A stretch of 64,000 nt of DNA, taken from NCBI GenBank assembly GCA_963807735.1, contig CAWEDI010000024.1, positions 558,001 to 622,000 on the forward strand, read 5' to 3'. Each line of letters starts with the position of its first letter. Position 1 is the first letter of the stretch. The notes beneath the pieces are model-generated. The model saw only the letters and a program-made list of their open reading frames with translations, had not been told where the DNA came from and ran no database searches. The position numbers were made by a program, and so were the translations under genes. Positions 28,027-37,814 of this stretch are shown piece by piece. This DNA is from Roseiarcus sp963807735 (GTDB lineage Bacteria; Pseudomonadota; Alphaproteobacteria; Rhizobiales; Beijerinckiaceae).

Positions 28027-28345
28027 GAACAGTTTCCGTTTCTGCAAGTCTGCAACCCTTGAGACGGGCGCGTGAACAAGCGAGGCAATTGCAGTGTAGG
28101 GTACTTGGCATAAGAAAGGCATAAAGATTCGACAAGGCTTTCGTAAAGGCGGCCTTACCTGTCTCGAATACGACAGATGAGGCGCCTCCACAAAAATTGT
28201 CTTGACACGTGGCCCGGTTTCTTGTTCCACTTGCTTTTTAGCTTCAGCCCCCCGTTTGGCCACCGCTGACCCCGCCGTCGGCAACCTAGCATGCGCCTCG
28301 CCGGCGCCATCCGCATCCACTTACTGAAATCAGGAGAACGTAGCG
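28027..28345. promoter_or_regulatory. 319-bp divergent region between porin and ammonium transporter
   Basis: No gene is seen; the porin frame continues back here only by lack of stops. A TTGACA hexamer near 28,201 has no good -10 partner. Sigma-54-like GG/GC doublets near 28,105 and 28,211 do not keep the required spacing. AGGAGA lies 7 bases before the ATG at 28346. Confidence 0.3.
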
Positions 28346-30000
28346 ATGACAAAGGGCCTCTTGTGGCGTATTCCAACGATTGTGTTGCTAGGCATTCTGG
28401 CGATGCCTTGTCTTGCGGACGACCCGCAAAAACCCGATCCATCGGGCATTGCGACCGGGGATAAAACCAGCGTCGTGGATGCCGGTGGCAATCCCTTCGT
28501 CACGCCTGCCCCGGCCGACAAGACCTCGCCGGACTACCTGAAAAACAAGAAGGATTTCGACGACTACCAGGCCCAGGCGGCCCGGGAGCCGCTCGCAGTC
28601 AAGCTCGCCGATTCGGTGGGTCACCTGCGCGTCGCCACTAATTTTGCCTGGACTCTCAACACCGGCTATCTGGTCCTCTTCATGCAGTGCGGATTTGCTC
28701 TGCTCACCTGCGGCTTGGTGCGAAAGAAGAATGCAGCGCATCTGATGATGCTGAATTTCGCGGCCTACGTGTTCGCTTTCGTGGCTTACTATGCCGTGGG
28801 TTATGCGTTCCAGTTCGGCGCCGTAGCCGTGAATGCGGCCCCATCTAATTTGGGCGGCGCGGCCACTCTGAATCACTTCCTGATCGGTGGAGGCTTATGG
28901 GGATTTTTGGGCGGCAAAGGCTTCTTCCTCACCGGCCCTGCTTATGATGCGAGCAGTAACTGCCTGATTTTGTTTGAAGTAGTTTTCATGGAGACCGCCG
29001 GCTATATCATCGTCGGCGCGATCTGCGAACGCATCACCTTTTGGGCGTTCCTGTTGTGCGAACTCTTCGTAGGCGCCATTCTGTATCCGGTCTTCGGTTG
29101 CTGGGTCTGGGGCGGCGGATGGTTGTCGCAGATCGGTACCACTCTGAACCTCGGCCACGGCTATGTGGATTTCGCCGGATCCACCGTCGTCCATGCCGTC
29201 GGCGGATTCTGCGCCATGGCGCTGGCTGTCATTCTGGGGCCGCGTCTCGGCAAGTACGGCAAAGATGGAAAACCACGTGCGTTCCCGGCGCACAACCTTG
29301 TCTACGTAGTCACCGGCACCTTCATCCTGCTCTTCGGCTGGATGGGCTTCAACCCCGGCTCGACTCTCGGCGCCACCGATCTCCGCATCTCCGTGGTAGC
29401 CGTCAACACCAACCTCGCCGCCATCGCCGGCTCGGCGGCAGCCATGCTGCTCTGGTACTTGATGTTCGGCAAGCCCGATGTCACCATGGCATGCAACGGC
29501 ATGCTCGCCGGCCTGGTCGCGATTACTGCCCCGTGCGCTTTCGTCTCCCCTACTTCCGCGGTAGTCATCGGCGTGCTGGCCGGAATTCTGGTTTGCCTAG
29601 GCGTCCTGTTCAACGAGCGTGTTACCAAGATCGACGACCCCTGCGGCGCCATCTCCGTGCACGGCTTCTGCGGCTGGCTGGGGGCGTGTCAGTCGGCATC
29701 TTCGCCGACGGGACCTACGGCGCCGGATGGAACGGCGTCGGCGCCACAACCTATCTTGGACATGCCGGTCAAGGAGTTACCGGCCTGCTCTATGGCGACA
29801 CTCGGCAGTTCCTCTGCCAACTGGGCGGCGCCACTCTATGCGCTCTCTGGGCGTTCGGAGCGACTTACGTGGTCTTCTCCGCGGTGAACAAGTTCAAATC
29901 CATGCGAGTTCCGCCGGAGGTGGAACTCGAGGGTCTCGACGTGCCGGAATTCGGCATGAAGGCGTATCCCGAAGATGCGGTAGTTGCCCACGAATACTAA
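28346..30000 (+). CDS. amtB: Ammonium transporter with an exported N-terminal extension, one frameshift
   Basis: An Amt/MEP/Rh channel. A signal peptide (IPTIVLLGILAMPCLA) and a ~85-residue polar extension precede the first channel helix (VATNFAWTLNTGYLVLFMQC). The family signature DFAGSTVVHAVGGFCAMALA and FGWMGFNPGSTL are present. Near 29,688 the frame slips in a G-run: GFCGWLG should continue GVSVGIFADGTYGAGWNG in the +1 frame. One missing G in CTGGGGGCGTG explains it. The C-terminal tail is ELEGLDVPEFGMKAYPEDAV, typical of Amt proteins near PII contacts. Confidence 0.9.
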
Positions 30001-30163
30001 TCGAATATTCGCAGTATTGGCGATCGCTGCGATCGTCGTCGCGGCCGGCACAATCACTGCGGCGATTGCGGCCGGCGGCAATGTCTACCTGATCGTGCTC
30101 GGGTTATTGCTGGCGGCCACATCGATGGAACTATTCCGCCTGGCGCACAGTAACATGAAATAG
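29984..30163 (+). CDS. Small two-helix membrane protein, TTG start
   Basis: A 59-residue frame overlapping the last codons of the ammonium transporter. Two hydrophobic stretches are visible, IFAVLAIAAIVVAAGTI and VYLIVLGLLLAATSMELF. There is no ATG; the TTG at 29984 is the first usable start. The coherent composition and position between two real genes support it, but no family is recognised. Confidence 0.45.
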   Translation: MPTNTNRIFAVLAIAAIVVAAGTITAAIAAGGNVYLIVLGLLLAATSMELFRLAHSNMK

Positions 30164-30177
30164 CGGCTTACTCGACG

Positions 30178-30390
30178 ATGAGCACCCTCACACTGTTCGG
30201 CTTGGTTGCCGTCACCGCGATGCTGGTGTGTTACGCGCTGGAAAAACGCAGCCATTGGTTCATCTTGGCATTCGCCGTCTCATGTCTCATGGGATCGATT
30301 TACGGCTTCCTGCAAGGAGCGTGGCCGTTCGGCCTGGTGGAATCCGTTTGGAGCGTGGTGGCCGCGCGCCGCTGGTGGACCGCAAAGTAG
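30178..30390 (+). CDS. Small conserved membrane protein, 70 aa
   Basis: Two membrane segments, TLFGLVAVTAMLVCYALE and WFILAFAVSCLMGSIYGFLQ, followed by GAWPFGLVESVWSVVAARRW. This pattern is a recurrent small protein of unknown function in soil proteobacteria and acidobacteria. It starts 14 bp after the preceding small frame. Confidence 0.75.
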   Translation: MSTLTLFGLVAVTAMLVCYALEKRSHWFILAFAVSCLMGSIYGFLQGAWPFGLVESVWSVVAARRWWTAK

Positions 30391-30391
30391 G

Positions 30392-30429
30392 GCGGACCCC
30401 CTGGTCCGCAGCCGGCCCCCTGGCCGGCT
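30392..30429. terminator. Double hairpin between convergent genes
   Basis: Two adjacent perfect stems follow the stop of the 70-aa gene: GCGGACC/GGTCCGC (30392-30409) and AGCCGGCC/GGCCGGCT (30410-30429). No U-tract follows, so this may be a processing or REP-type element rather than a classical terminator. Confidence 0.45.
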
Positions 30430-30460
30430 CGCCAGTATGACGCATGCTGCCCCCATCAAG

Positions 30461-30946
30461 CTATTGGAACTGGATCTGCGCAATCACCAGTTGCGGCATT
30501 ACCTGATTCCAACTCTCGGGAATATTATCGAACGGCAAGCGGAACTGCTTCGTCTCGCCGGGCGCGAGGCCGCCCATCTTCCGGCTCACCACCGGCACGC
30601 GCTCGCGAGAGATCAGCTGGCCGTACGCATCGTAGAACACGCAGTTAATTTCCACTACTGCCATCTTGCGGTCGCCCGCGTTGGCCACGCTGCCGGTGAT
30701 CTCCACGATCTGCTGGCCCAGATAACTGGTGTTCGCGTTCATCACCACATTACTGAGCTTCAGATTGTGCACATAAGCGCGCGCCTCGGGCGTCAGCGGC
30801 GGAGGCGGTGGAGGCGGTTGATGCGCTTTGCGTTCCAAAAATAAGAATCCCACCCCGCCTAAGACTACAAACAGGGCAAGCACGATGGCGATCGGCGGAA
30901 TCTGTATTTTTTTGGGCGGCGCGGGGGCAGTTTTATTTACCGGCAA
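30461..30946 (-). CDS. Membrane-anchored protein with a DUF2393/FxLYD-like domain
   Basis: A 161-residue protein with one N-terminal membrane helix (IPPIAIVLALFVVLGGVGFL), a Pro-rich spacer and a beta-sandwich-type domain (YLGQQIVEITGSVANAGDRK, CVFYDAYGQLISRERVP, LAPGETKQFRLPFDNIPESW). The last block is characteristic of the DUF2393/FxLYD group. It overlaps the end of the pmbA-like gene by 14 bp. Role unknown. Confidence 0.7.
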   Translation of the reverse strand: MPVNKTAPAPPKKIQIPPIAIVLALFVVLGGVGFLFLERKAHQPPPPPPPLTPEARAYVHNLKLSNVVMNANTSYLGQQIVEITGSVANAGDRKMAVVEINCVFYDAYGQLISRERVPVVSRKMGGLAPGETKQFRLPFDNIPESWNQVMPQLVIAQIQFQ

Positions 30947-32285
30947 CGGTCATCTCTCCGATCTTTATTGTAGGCGCCGCCAGCGATCCACGAAACTCCA
31001 GATCTGAGCCGACCGCTTCAATCCCCATCAGCATATCCTTTAAATTGCCCGCAATGGTTACTTCCGAAACCGCAAAGGCCAGTTCGCCGTGGCGAATCCA
31101 CAAGCCGCTGGCGCCTTGCGAATAATCGCCGGTCACGATGTTCACTCCAAAGCCCATCAACTGCGTCACGTAGAACCCGTTGGCAACCCCTGCCAGGATC
31201 TGCTCCGCCGATTGGACGCCTTTTTCCAGGTAAAAGTTCCCGTGGCCAATTCCCGCGTTCCCCGTCAAGCCGCGCGAGGCGTTGCCGGTAGTCTTCATCC
31301 CCAGCTTGCGCGCCGCGTAAGTATTCAATAGATAGTTTTTCAGCACGCCGCGTTCGATGACCGGCGTACGGCGGCTGCACACTCCCTCGTCGTCAAAAGG
31401 CGACGTGCCAAAGAGCCCGGGGATGGTGGCGTCGTCCACAATGGTGACATTTTCAGCCGCCACCTGCTCGCCGAGTTTGCCCGCCAGGAAGGATTCGTGC
31501 CGGTAGATGGACATGCCGTGCACCGCTTCGAAGACGCTCTCGAGCAGCGAGCGCGCGATCCGCGGATCGAATACGATGGGCACCTTCTGCGTCTCCACCT
31601 TCACCGGGTTCAGGCGGCGTAGCGCCCGTTCCGCGGCTTTGCGCCCGACGTACTCCGGCGATTCCAAGTCCACGAAACGGCGCGCCGAATGGCTCCAGCT
31701 GTCGCGCTCCATCGATTCCCCGTCGCGAGCCACGGGACTGGCGCTGATGGAGCAGAAGCTCGATCGATATTCGCCCGCGAAGCCGCGCGAGTTGGCGAAG
31801 AGCTGGCGGCCAACGTAGGTATCGAACGATCCGCCTTGGAATTGAAGATTCGCGGGTCGGCCGACAATGCGGCTTCCTCCGCGCGTTTCGCGGCGTCGAT
31901 CTTGACGCCGGGTTCGAGACCCGCCACATCGGCCGAAAAAAGGCCCAAATCGCCTTCGAGAGAGCCCAATTCATCCGCTTCCGGCAGGCCCGCATGCGGA
32001 TCTTCGGTGGTGACATCGGCGAGTTCGATGGCCGATTTCACCAGCAGCGCGATGCCCTCGCGGGAAAGGTCGGAGGTGTAGGAAGCCCCGGTATGCTTGC
32101 CGATCAGGATGCGCAATCCGGCGCCGCGCGACCCGGCTTCCATCAGATTTTCCAGTTCGCGCATGCGCACGTTGGCGCCGAAATTCCTCGCCTTCCGAGA
32201 TGGTGCATTCAGCATCGCTGGCTCCGCCGTCAAGCGCGCGCTTGACGATCTCTTGGGCCAGTTCACCCAGATGGTTTGCGCTCAA
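30933..32285 (-). CDS. pmbA: TldE/PmbA-family metalloprotease subunit, two frameshifts
   Basis: One gene in three frames. The N-terminus is HLGELAQEIVKRALDGGASD, then after a break near 32,185 GANVRMRELENLMEAGSRGA and YTSDLSREGIALLVKSAIEL. After a second break near 31,830 come VGRKAAERALRRLNPVKVET, ENVTIVDDATIPGLFGTSPF and the C-terminus LAAPTIKIGEMTVAGK. All blocks match PmbA/TldE, the non-metal half of the TldD/E peptidase that processes modified peptides and antitoxins. It lies directly downstream of tldD, the usual pairing. Confidence 0.83.
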
Positions 32286-33722
32286 GCCGTTCCCCCCACG
32301 GTCATGCGGTCGATCTTGATGGTGGGGATGCCCACGCCCACAGGCACGCTTTGACCGTCTTTGCCGCAGATGCCGATTCCTTCATCGAGTTTCAGATCGT
32401 GCCCCACCATGCTCACGTACTTCAGCGCCTCCGGACCATTGCCGATCAGCGTGGCGTTGCGCACCGGGCGGGTGATTTTTCCGTCTTCGATCAGATAGCT
32501 TTCCGAGGTGGAAAATACGAAGTTGCCGTTGGTGATATCCACCTGGCCGCCGCCGAAATTGGCGCAATACAAGCCCTTGGGCACGGAGCGGACAATCTCA
32601 TCGGGGTCGCTGTTGCCGGCCAACATGATAGGTGTTCGTCATGCGCGGCATGGGGATGTGCGCATAGCTCTCGCGCCGTCCGCTGCCGGTGGATTCGGAC
32701 CCGGTCAAACGGCTGGAAAGCTTGTCCTGCAAGTAGCCGCGCAGCACGCCGTTCTCGATCAGCACATTGCGCTGCGTGGCGTGCCCTTCGTCATCGACGT
32801 TCAGCGACCCGCGGCGGCTGGCGATGGTTCCATCGTCCACCACCGTACACAGCTCGCTGGCTACCTTCTGCCCGATGCGTCCGGTGAACGCGGAAACGCC
32901 CTTGCGGTTGAAATCGGCTTCGAGGCCATGTCCGACGGCTTCGTGCAGCAGAACGCCCGGCCATCCGGGACCCAGCACGACGGTACCTTCGCCGGCCGGC
33001 GCCTCCACCGCATCGAGCATGGCGATGGCCTGGCGGCGCGGCTTCACGCGCGAAATATTCGGGCGTCTTCTCGCGTTGGAAAAAATCGAGTTCGACGCGG
33101 CCGCCGCCGCCGGAATGGCCCTGTTGCGGGATCGCCGCCGTCTCCGCGCGCGCGGTGGCGAAGACGCTCAGCCGGGCCATCGGCTGGCGGTCGAACGAGA
33201 GCACGCCGTCGCTGGTCGCGACCATCACCTGCCGCAGGTTGTCGGCATAGGAGGCTTGCACCTGGAAGATGCGCGGATCATAGGCGCGCGCGGCGCGGTC
33301 GGCGCGCTTCACCAGTTCCACGCGGTCGGCGAAGGCGGTCTCGGTGGGCGCGGTCGAGCACGGGATACAGATTGTGTTTGCGCGCCTTCGTTGAGGTCGA
33401 AGCGTTTCGACCTTGCTGGGCCCGGACGCGATGCAGGCGGCCACACGCGCGGCCTTCTTGATCTTCTCCGGGGACAGATCGTCGCTGTAGGCGTAGCCGG
33501 TGCGCTCGCCCGGAGATGACCCGCACGCCGACGCCCATGCGAAACGCCTTGAGTGGCGGATTTCACTATGGATTCATCGATGCTGATGGAGCTGGTGGCC
33601 AGGTATTCGAAGTAGAGGTCGGCATAATCGCCGCCTTGCGAGAGGGCTTCTGCCAGATGGGTTTCCAGGTCGCGGCGGGTGATCTGAAAACGCTGGGCGA
33701 AGAAGGAATCGGAAAACTGCAT
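32282..33722 (-). CDS. tldD: TldD-family zinc metalloprotease, about five frameshifts
   Basis: The catalytic half of the TldD/E pair. The N-terminus is MQFSDSFFAQRF and DYADLYFEYLATSSISIDES. The zinc site HEAVGHGLEADFN (HExxxH) is at about 32,925-32,965. The C-terminus includes YCANFGGGQVDITNGNFVFS, CGKDGQSVPVG and the terminal KIDRMTVGGTA. Breaks lie near 33,540, 33,500, 33,360, 33,046 and 32,635; most are explained by one inserted base, such as an extra T in the TATCATG context near 32,635. Intact motifs argue for sequencing error. It overlaps pmbA by 4 bp. Confidence 0.83.
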
Positions 33723-33760
33723 ATGTATTCAGGCTAGCAGGAACTGGGGTGGGCCGCCGC

Positions 33761-34042
33761 TCAAAGGGAACCAATCGCGGGTAACTTTCTGGGCGAATGG
33801 ATGTATTTGGTTGGCTGATCCCAGAAGTGGACCGACTCTCGTCGACTCCGAGCCGTTCTTGGCGTCTTTGCGACTTTGCGTGAAACTCTTCTTCCAATCC
33901 GCTGACGAAGAGGGACGACGGTTGCGCGGCCATCGGGATGCCGCATAAAGTAATGGCTTCCTCGAATACGCTCCGCCACGAAGCCAGCGCGTTCCAAGGC
34001 TCGGATGAGTTCATTTCCCGTGGGTCGCGGGAGCGTGCTCAT
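33761..34042 (-). CDS. hicA: HicA-type toxin, truncated
   Basis: The first ~45 residues are a good HicA mRNA interferase: GNELIRALERAGFVAERIRG followed by SHYFMRHPDGRATVVPL with the catalytic His region. The family continues with HxGxxIxxGLxxxIL, but here the frame runs into unrelated sequence containing CGCAAAGTCGCAAAGACGCC, a dispersed-repeat-like string, and ends after 93 residues. It overlaps the hicB stop by 4 bp (ATGA). Probably inactive. Confidence 0.72.
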   Translation of the reverse strand: MSTLPRPTGNELIRALERAGFVAERIRGSHYFMRHPDGRATVVPLRQRIGRRVSRKVAKTPRTARSRRESVHFWDQPTKYIHSPRKLPAIGSL

Positions 34043-34260
34043 GCCGCGATGATCACTCGCTGAATACCGACGAACTCCAAGTTATTCGGCTCATCGCTTT
34101 CCACCGCGAGACAAAGCTCAATAGCCTCGCGAACCTCCACCATGAGTTGGTCAAGCGAGGCGGCATCGGTGTGGCAACCCGGCAATTGCGGTACGGAGGC
34201 CACATACATGCCTTCTTCATCCCGTTCGATCACGACATCAAACTGGCGTGCCATCCCCAT
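34039..34260 (-). CDS. hicB: HicB-type antitoxin
   Basis: A 73-residue partial-RNase-H-fold antitoxin: FDVVIERDEEGMYVASVPQL, PGCHTDAASLDQLMVEVREA and IELCLAVESDE are the classic HicB blocks. The ATG at 34260 has AGGG eight bases upstream. No C-terminal DNA-binding domain is seen, as in many short HicB proteins. Located directly upstream of hicA. Confidence 0.82.
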   Translation of the reverse strand: MGMARQFDVVIERDEEGMYVASVPQLPGCHTDAASLDQLMVEVREAIELCLAVESDEPNNLEFVGIQRVIIAA

Positions 34261-34270
34261 TAGTTTAACC

Positions 34271-34504
34271 CTAGCGCAACGATAGGCGTTCGGCGTTGAC
34301 GGTTTTAGAATAGGCTGGCAATGAAACCATGCCCAAGTCGCACGAAATGGATAGGGGGCGATGAAACCGGGTATTCCCCTCATAGGACTGTTGCAGGCAC
34401 TCCCGAACGTACCCGGCGGCTGGTTGCTCTTCGCGCAGCCATGCCAATAGGGCCCACGCGTCAACTACTTTGGAGCCGGGCATCGTCGCGGGCCAGTTCT
34501 TCAC
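34271..34504 (-). pseudogene. PIN-domain (VapC-like) toxin remnant
   Basis: The first ~33 residues after the internal ATG read MPGSKVVDAWALLAWLREEQ and AAGYVRECLQQS, the N-terminus of a PIN ribonuclease with the first catalytic Asp (VVDAW). The rest (about 100 residues with the other acidic residues) is lost. A short frame just upstream could be what is left of its antitoxin. Confidence 0.65.
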
Positions 34505-34615
34505 GGTGTTCGGACTCTAACGCTTGGGTTAAACTCTCCCCTTGCCGGACCATTCCCTGCATCGTGCGCCAATCGGGAAAATCTCGGTTCCAGCCGCGAG
34601 GTTTAGCGTCTCCCT

Positions 34616-34705
34616 GAGGGCGTGGCCGTTAACGAGATCGTGCTCGCATGCCGGAAGCGGATTCTGGGTCGTATCAATCATTTGACGGACGGCATCCAGC
34701 TCCGA
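34616..34705 (+). pseudogene. ECF sigma factor fragment, duplicate of the one at 37.2 kb
   Basis: A ~65-bp stretch (34621-34685) nearly matches 37243-37307 within the ECF sigma gene and translates as VNEIVLACRKRILGRINHLT against FNEIVLAYRKRILG. It is followed by stops. It represents the region-2 start of a related sigma factor. Confidence 0.65.
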
Positions 34706-34748
34706 GGATTGGAATTCTGGCCCTAAATCTGCTAAAAGACACCTCAAA

Positions 34749-36036
34749 ATGAGGGAGTCGATTTCCACGGCGCCCGACCCCAAGGCGAGCGGGAATGATG
34801 CCAAAACGCCTTCCACCGGAACGCTCCGTGGTTTGGACTGGTTGAATTTTTTTCTCGCCGACGTTCAGACCGGGGTCGGGCCGTTCCTCGCGATTTATCT
34901 CGCCGGCTACAAGTGGAACGAGGAGCGCGTCGGGCTCGCGCTCACGGTCGGCGGAATCGCCGGAATTCTCACGCAAACGCCGGCCGGAGCGCTGGTCGAC
35001 CGTGTCCAATCCAAACGCGCGCTGATCGCCGCTGGGATGGTCGCCCTGGCGGCCGGCGCCCTGCTGATTGCGTTCCTGCCGGCCTTTTGGTCGGTGATGT
35101 CCGCCCAGGTGTTGATTGGCGGCACTTCGAGCATTTTTGGTCCGGCCATATGTGCGATTTCGCTCGGGATCGTGGGACGCCGGCTGTTCGATCGCCGTCA
35201 GGGGCGCAACCAGACATTCAACTCGGCCGGCAACGTCGTAGCTGCCGTATCGATGGGCCTGCTTGGCTACTTCATTTCCAATCGCAGCATCTTTTTCTTC
35301 GTGTCGGCATGTACCATTCCGACCATCGCTCACGCTCCTCATCATCCGCCCCGATGAGATCGATTACGCGCGGGCGCGTGGCGCGAACGAAGGCGGCGAA
35401 TGCAGCCAGCCGGCTGGGGCTCACGCGCTGCTCAAGGATCGGCCGTTGCTCATTTTCCTTGTTTGCGCGGTGATGTTTCACTTTGCCAACGCCGCGATGC
35501 TGCCGCTCTTGGGCGAGATGCTGGCGAAGGGCCAGGGCCGAAGCTCGATGATGTTCATGTCGGCGTGCGTGGTGACCACGCAGCTGGTCATTACGTTGCT
35601 CGCTTCCTGGTCGGGCGGAAAGCGGGCACGTGGGGTAGAAAGCCGCTGCTGCTGATCGCATTCGGGGTGTTGCCGGTTCGCGCCGTTCTATATACGCTCA
35701 CCGCCAACACGGTGGCGCTGGTCGCGATCCAAATCCTGGATGGCGTGGGCGCGGGGATATTCGGCGTGGTCTCGGTGCTGGTGATCGCCGATCTCACGCA
35801 GGGCTACGGGCCGCTTTAATCTCACGCTTGGCGCCATCAGCACGGCGGTCGGCATCGGCGCGTCGCTCAGCCAGGTCATTGCCGGCGCCATCGTGCATCA
35901 CTTTGGTTCCAACGCGGGCTTTCTCTTCCTTGCGGCGGTTGCGGCGGCCGCATTCGGCATCCTTTATTTCTTCATGCCGGAAACACGGGATACAGCATTC
36001 CTTATTAGCCCACCCCAAGGAGAAGCCGCCCGATGA
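34749..36036 (+). CDS. MFS transporter, three frameshifts
   Basis: A 12-helix major-facilitator protein split over three frames. The first part covers LNFFLADVQTGVGPFLAIYL, LTVGGIAGILTQTPAGALVD (with the loop 2-3 motif) and VGRRLFDRRQGRNQTFNSAG. After a break near 35,335 comes LLKDRPLLIFLVCAVMFHFA. After one near 35,627 comes TWGRKPLLLIAFGVLPVRAV. After a third near 35,808 comes LTLGAISTAVGIGASLSQVI and YFFMPETRDTAF. The 35,627 break is a missing G in a G-run, the 35,808 one an extra T. Substrate unknown. Confidence 0.82.
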
Positions 36037-36333
36037 TCCGTATTTGCATTCAAAGCGCCCGGGCCGGCCGCGTAAGTTTTTGCGGACGCGCACATTGTCA
36101 ACCTCGCAGGAATCAATCAGGCGCGCCCCCCGCACGGGCCGGGTCGCTCATCAGGCTGCCAAGCCGGTAAGGCCGCGCGCCAATTTGGAAGGCCGGCATG
36201 CTCGCAGGCGAAGGAGAAGCGAATGAGAAGGTTTAGATACCAAGGTCTAGACTTGTCCCCCGGCCTAAGCTACACTTTACCGAGTTTATACGCCCGCCGA
36301 TTGGCGACTTAGTCTGCGGGGAGGAGGGAGCAC

Positions 36334-36951
36334 ATGCGAAAAGCTATATGGACCCTGAGCTTGGTGTGCGCGGCCATCTTCGCGCCCCCGGATATGAGGG
36401 CGAACGTCTACTTCGTCGACCTGACGATCGGCGCCGGCAGCCTGGCGGGTTCCATCACCACCGACGGGACCATCGGGGCGCTCGATACCAGCAACATTGT
36501 CGCCTGGGACCTTGCCTTGAATGACGGCACGAGCGTAATCTCGCTGACTAATTCAAATTCCGTTGCCCAGGTGATTGGAGCTGACCTTACCGCCTCTCCG
36601 TCTGCCCTCTTCTTTAATTTTTCCGGTATCGACTATGGTCAATTCGACTTCTACAACCAGACCTCCGAACCCAACTTTGGAACGGTCTGTATCGAAGACC
36701 TCAACAACAACTGTGGGGGCGATTCCTCCTCGATAGTGCTGTACGACCTTGACCAGGATGGTCTCTACGCGAGCAGCGACCTCAGCGGTAACCAGCAAAT
36801 CTCTGGCCCCGAACCAGTCAGCGCCGCCCTCTGGCTCACCGGAATCGGGGCCATGATCCTTGTCAGACGACGGCGGCACGGCGGGAAGGATTCTCCGGCC
36901 GCCGCGGGCAGAAAGCTTCAGATGCGGTGCGCCCAGCGTAAAGAGTTGTAA
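36334..36951 (+). CDS. PEP-CTERM-type exported protein
   Basis: A 205-residue protein with a signal peptide (AIWTLSLVCAAIFAPPDMRA) and a Gly/Ser/Thr-rich beta region. Near the C-terminus PEPVSAALWLTGIGAMILVR followed by RRRRHG is a PEP-CTERM sorting signal (PEP, hydrophobic helix, basic cluster), but it is followed by ~25 more residues, longer than usual. A strong GGAGGAGGGAG site precedes the start. Exosortase should anchor it at the surface. No exosortase gene is in the window. Confidence 0.78.
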   Translation: MRKAIWTLSLVCAAIFAPPDMRANVYFVDLTIGAGSLAGSITTDGTIGALDTSNIVAWDLALNDGTSVISLTNSNSVAQVIGADLTASPSALFFNFSGIDYGQFDFYNQTSEPNFGTVCIEDLNNNCGGDSSSIVLYDLDQDGLYASSDLSGNQQISGPEPVSAALWLTGIGAMILVRRRRHGGKDSPAAAGRKLQMRCAQRKEL

Positions 36952-37195
36952 AACACGTGCACTTCCAAGCACTTCGGGCGATAATGAAGAAATACTCATG
37001 GAGTCCATGGCGGCCGCGAGGCCAAGCCCTTGGCCCTTTAGGGCCATCGCTACGGAAACGGCAGTACTGGCCCTCGCCGCTCGTGTTTCGCTTTTCCTCT
37101 CAAAGACTTGTAACCTGCCTACGGACTCGCTACGCCTCATCATTTGGAGCGACAAACAGCGTCCGGATGCCAGCCCCGATCGCGGGGCGGCATAA

Positions 37196-37781
37196 ATGCT
37201 GGTCGATTTTGCGGTCATCAAACGCGCGCAGTCTGGCGATAGCGTGGCCTTTAACGAGATCGTACTGGCATACCGGAAGCGGATTCTGGGTCACGATCAA
37301 TCATTTGATTGCCCGGACCGGAAGATGTCGAGGACGTCGCACAGGAAGTTTTTGTGCGGATGTATTATTCTCTCGACCAACTCCGGTCGGCGGAGGTTTT
37401 TGAGCCTTGGCTCTACACGCTGACGAAAAACGCGGCTTACGATTATTTGCGTAAGCAAAAGCGTCGGCCAGGAATTCCGCATGTCCGACCTGTCGGAGCA
37501 GCAGGTCACCATGGCCGATGCCGTGGCGGGCGGCAAAGCGGAGCACGAGGAGCGGTATCATAAGACCATTCGGGAATCGGTGGACGCGCTGTTGGGCGCG
37601 GTTTCCGAGGCGGACCGGATATTGCTCATGATGAAGGAAGTAGAAGGGCTTTCGTTGAAAGAGCTTGAAAAAATCTATAATGTCAACGAAAATGCTCTTA
37701 AGGTGCAGGCTTTTCAGGGCTCGGCAGCGGGTTCTGAAAGCTTTCGGCGCGGCCGAGAAGAAGAGAGAGATGCCGGCGTAG
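37196..37781 (+). CDS. ECF-family RNA polymerase sigma factor, several frameshifts
   Basis: A sigma-70 region 2 plus region 4 protein. Region 2: VAFNEIVLAYRKRILG, then after two inserted bases (near 37,293 and 37,313) PEDVEDVAQEVFVRMYYSLD and EPWLYTLTKNAAYDYLRKQK. After another near 37,473 comes MSDLSEQQVTMADAVAGGKA, and region 4 is LMMKEVEGLSLKELEKIYNV. A last insertion near 37,708 separates NENALKV from RARQRVLKAFGAAEKKREMP, ending at the TAG at 37779. It precedes a likely anti-sigma gene. Confidence 0.85.
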
Positions 37782-37814
37782 AAATCCGGTGTAGCGGTTA
37801 CGAGGTCGAAATAC

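Noticed and set aside
28100..28240. Possible sigma-54 promoter for amtB
   Set aside because: Neither candidate keeps the required GG-N10-GC spacing.
36037..36240. Short plus-strand frame starting MIRICIQSARAGRVS after the MFS gene, considered as a D-aminoacyl-tRNA deacylase start
   Set aside because: Only a vague resemblance over the first residues; no later family motif in any frame.
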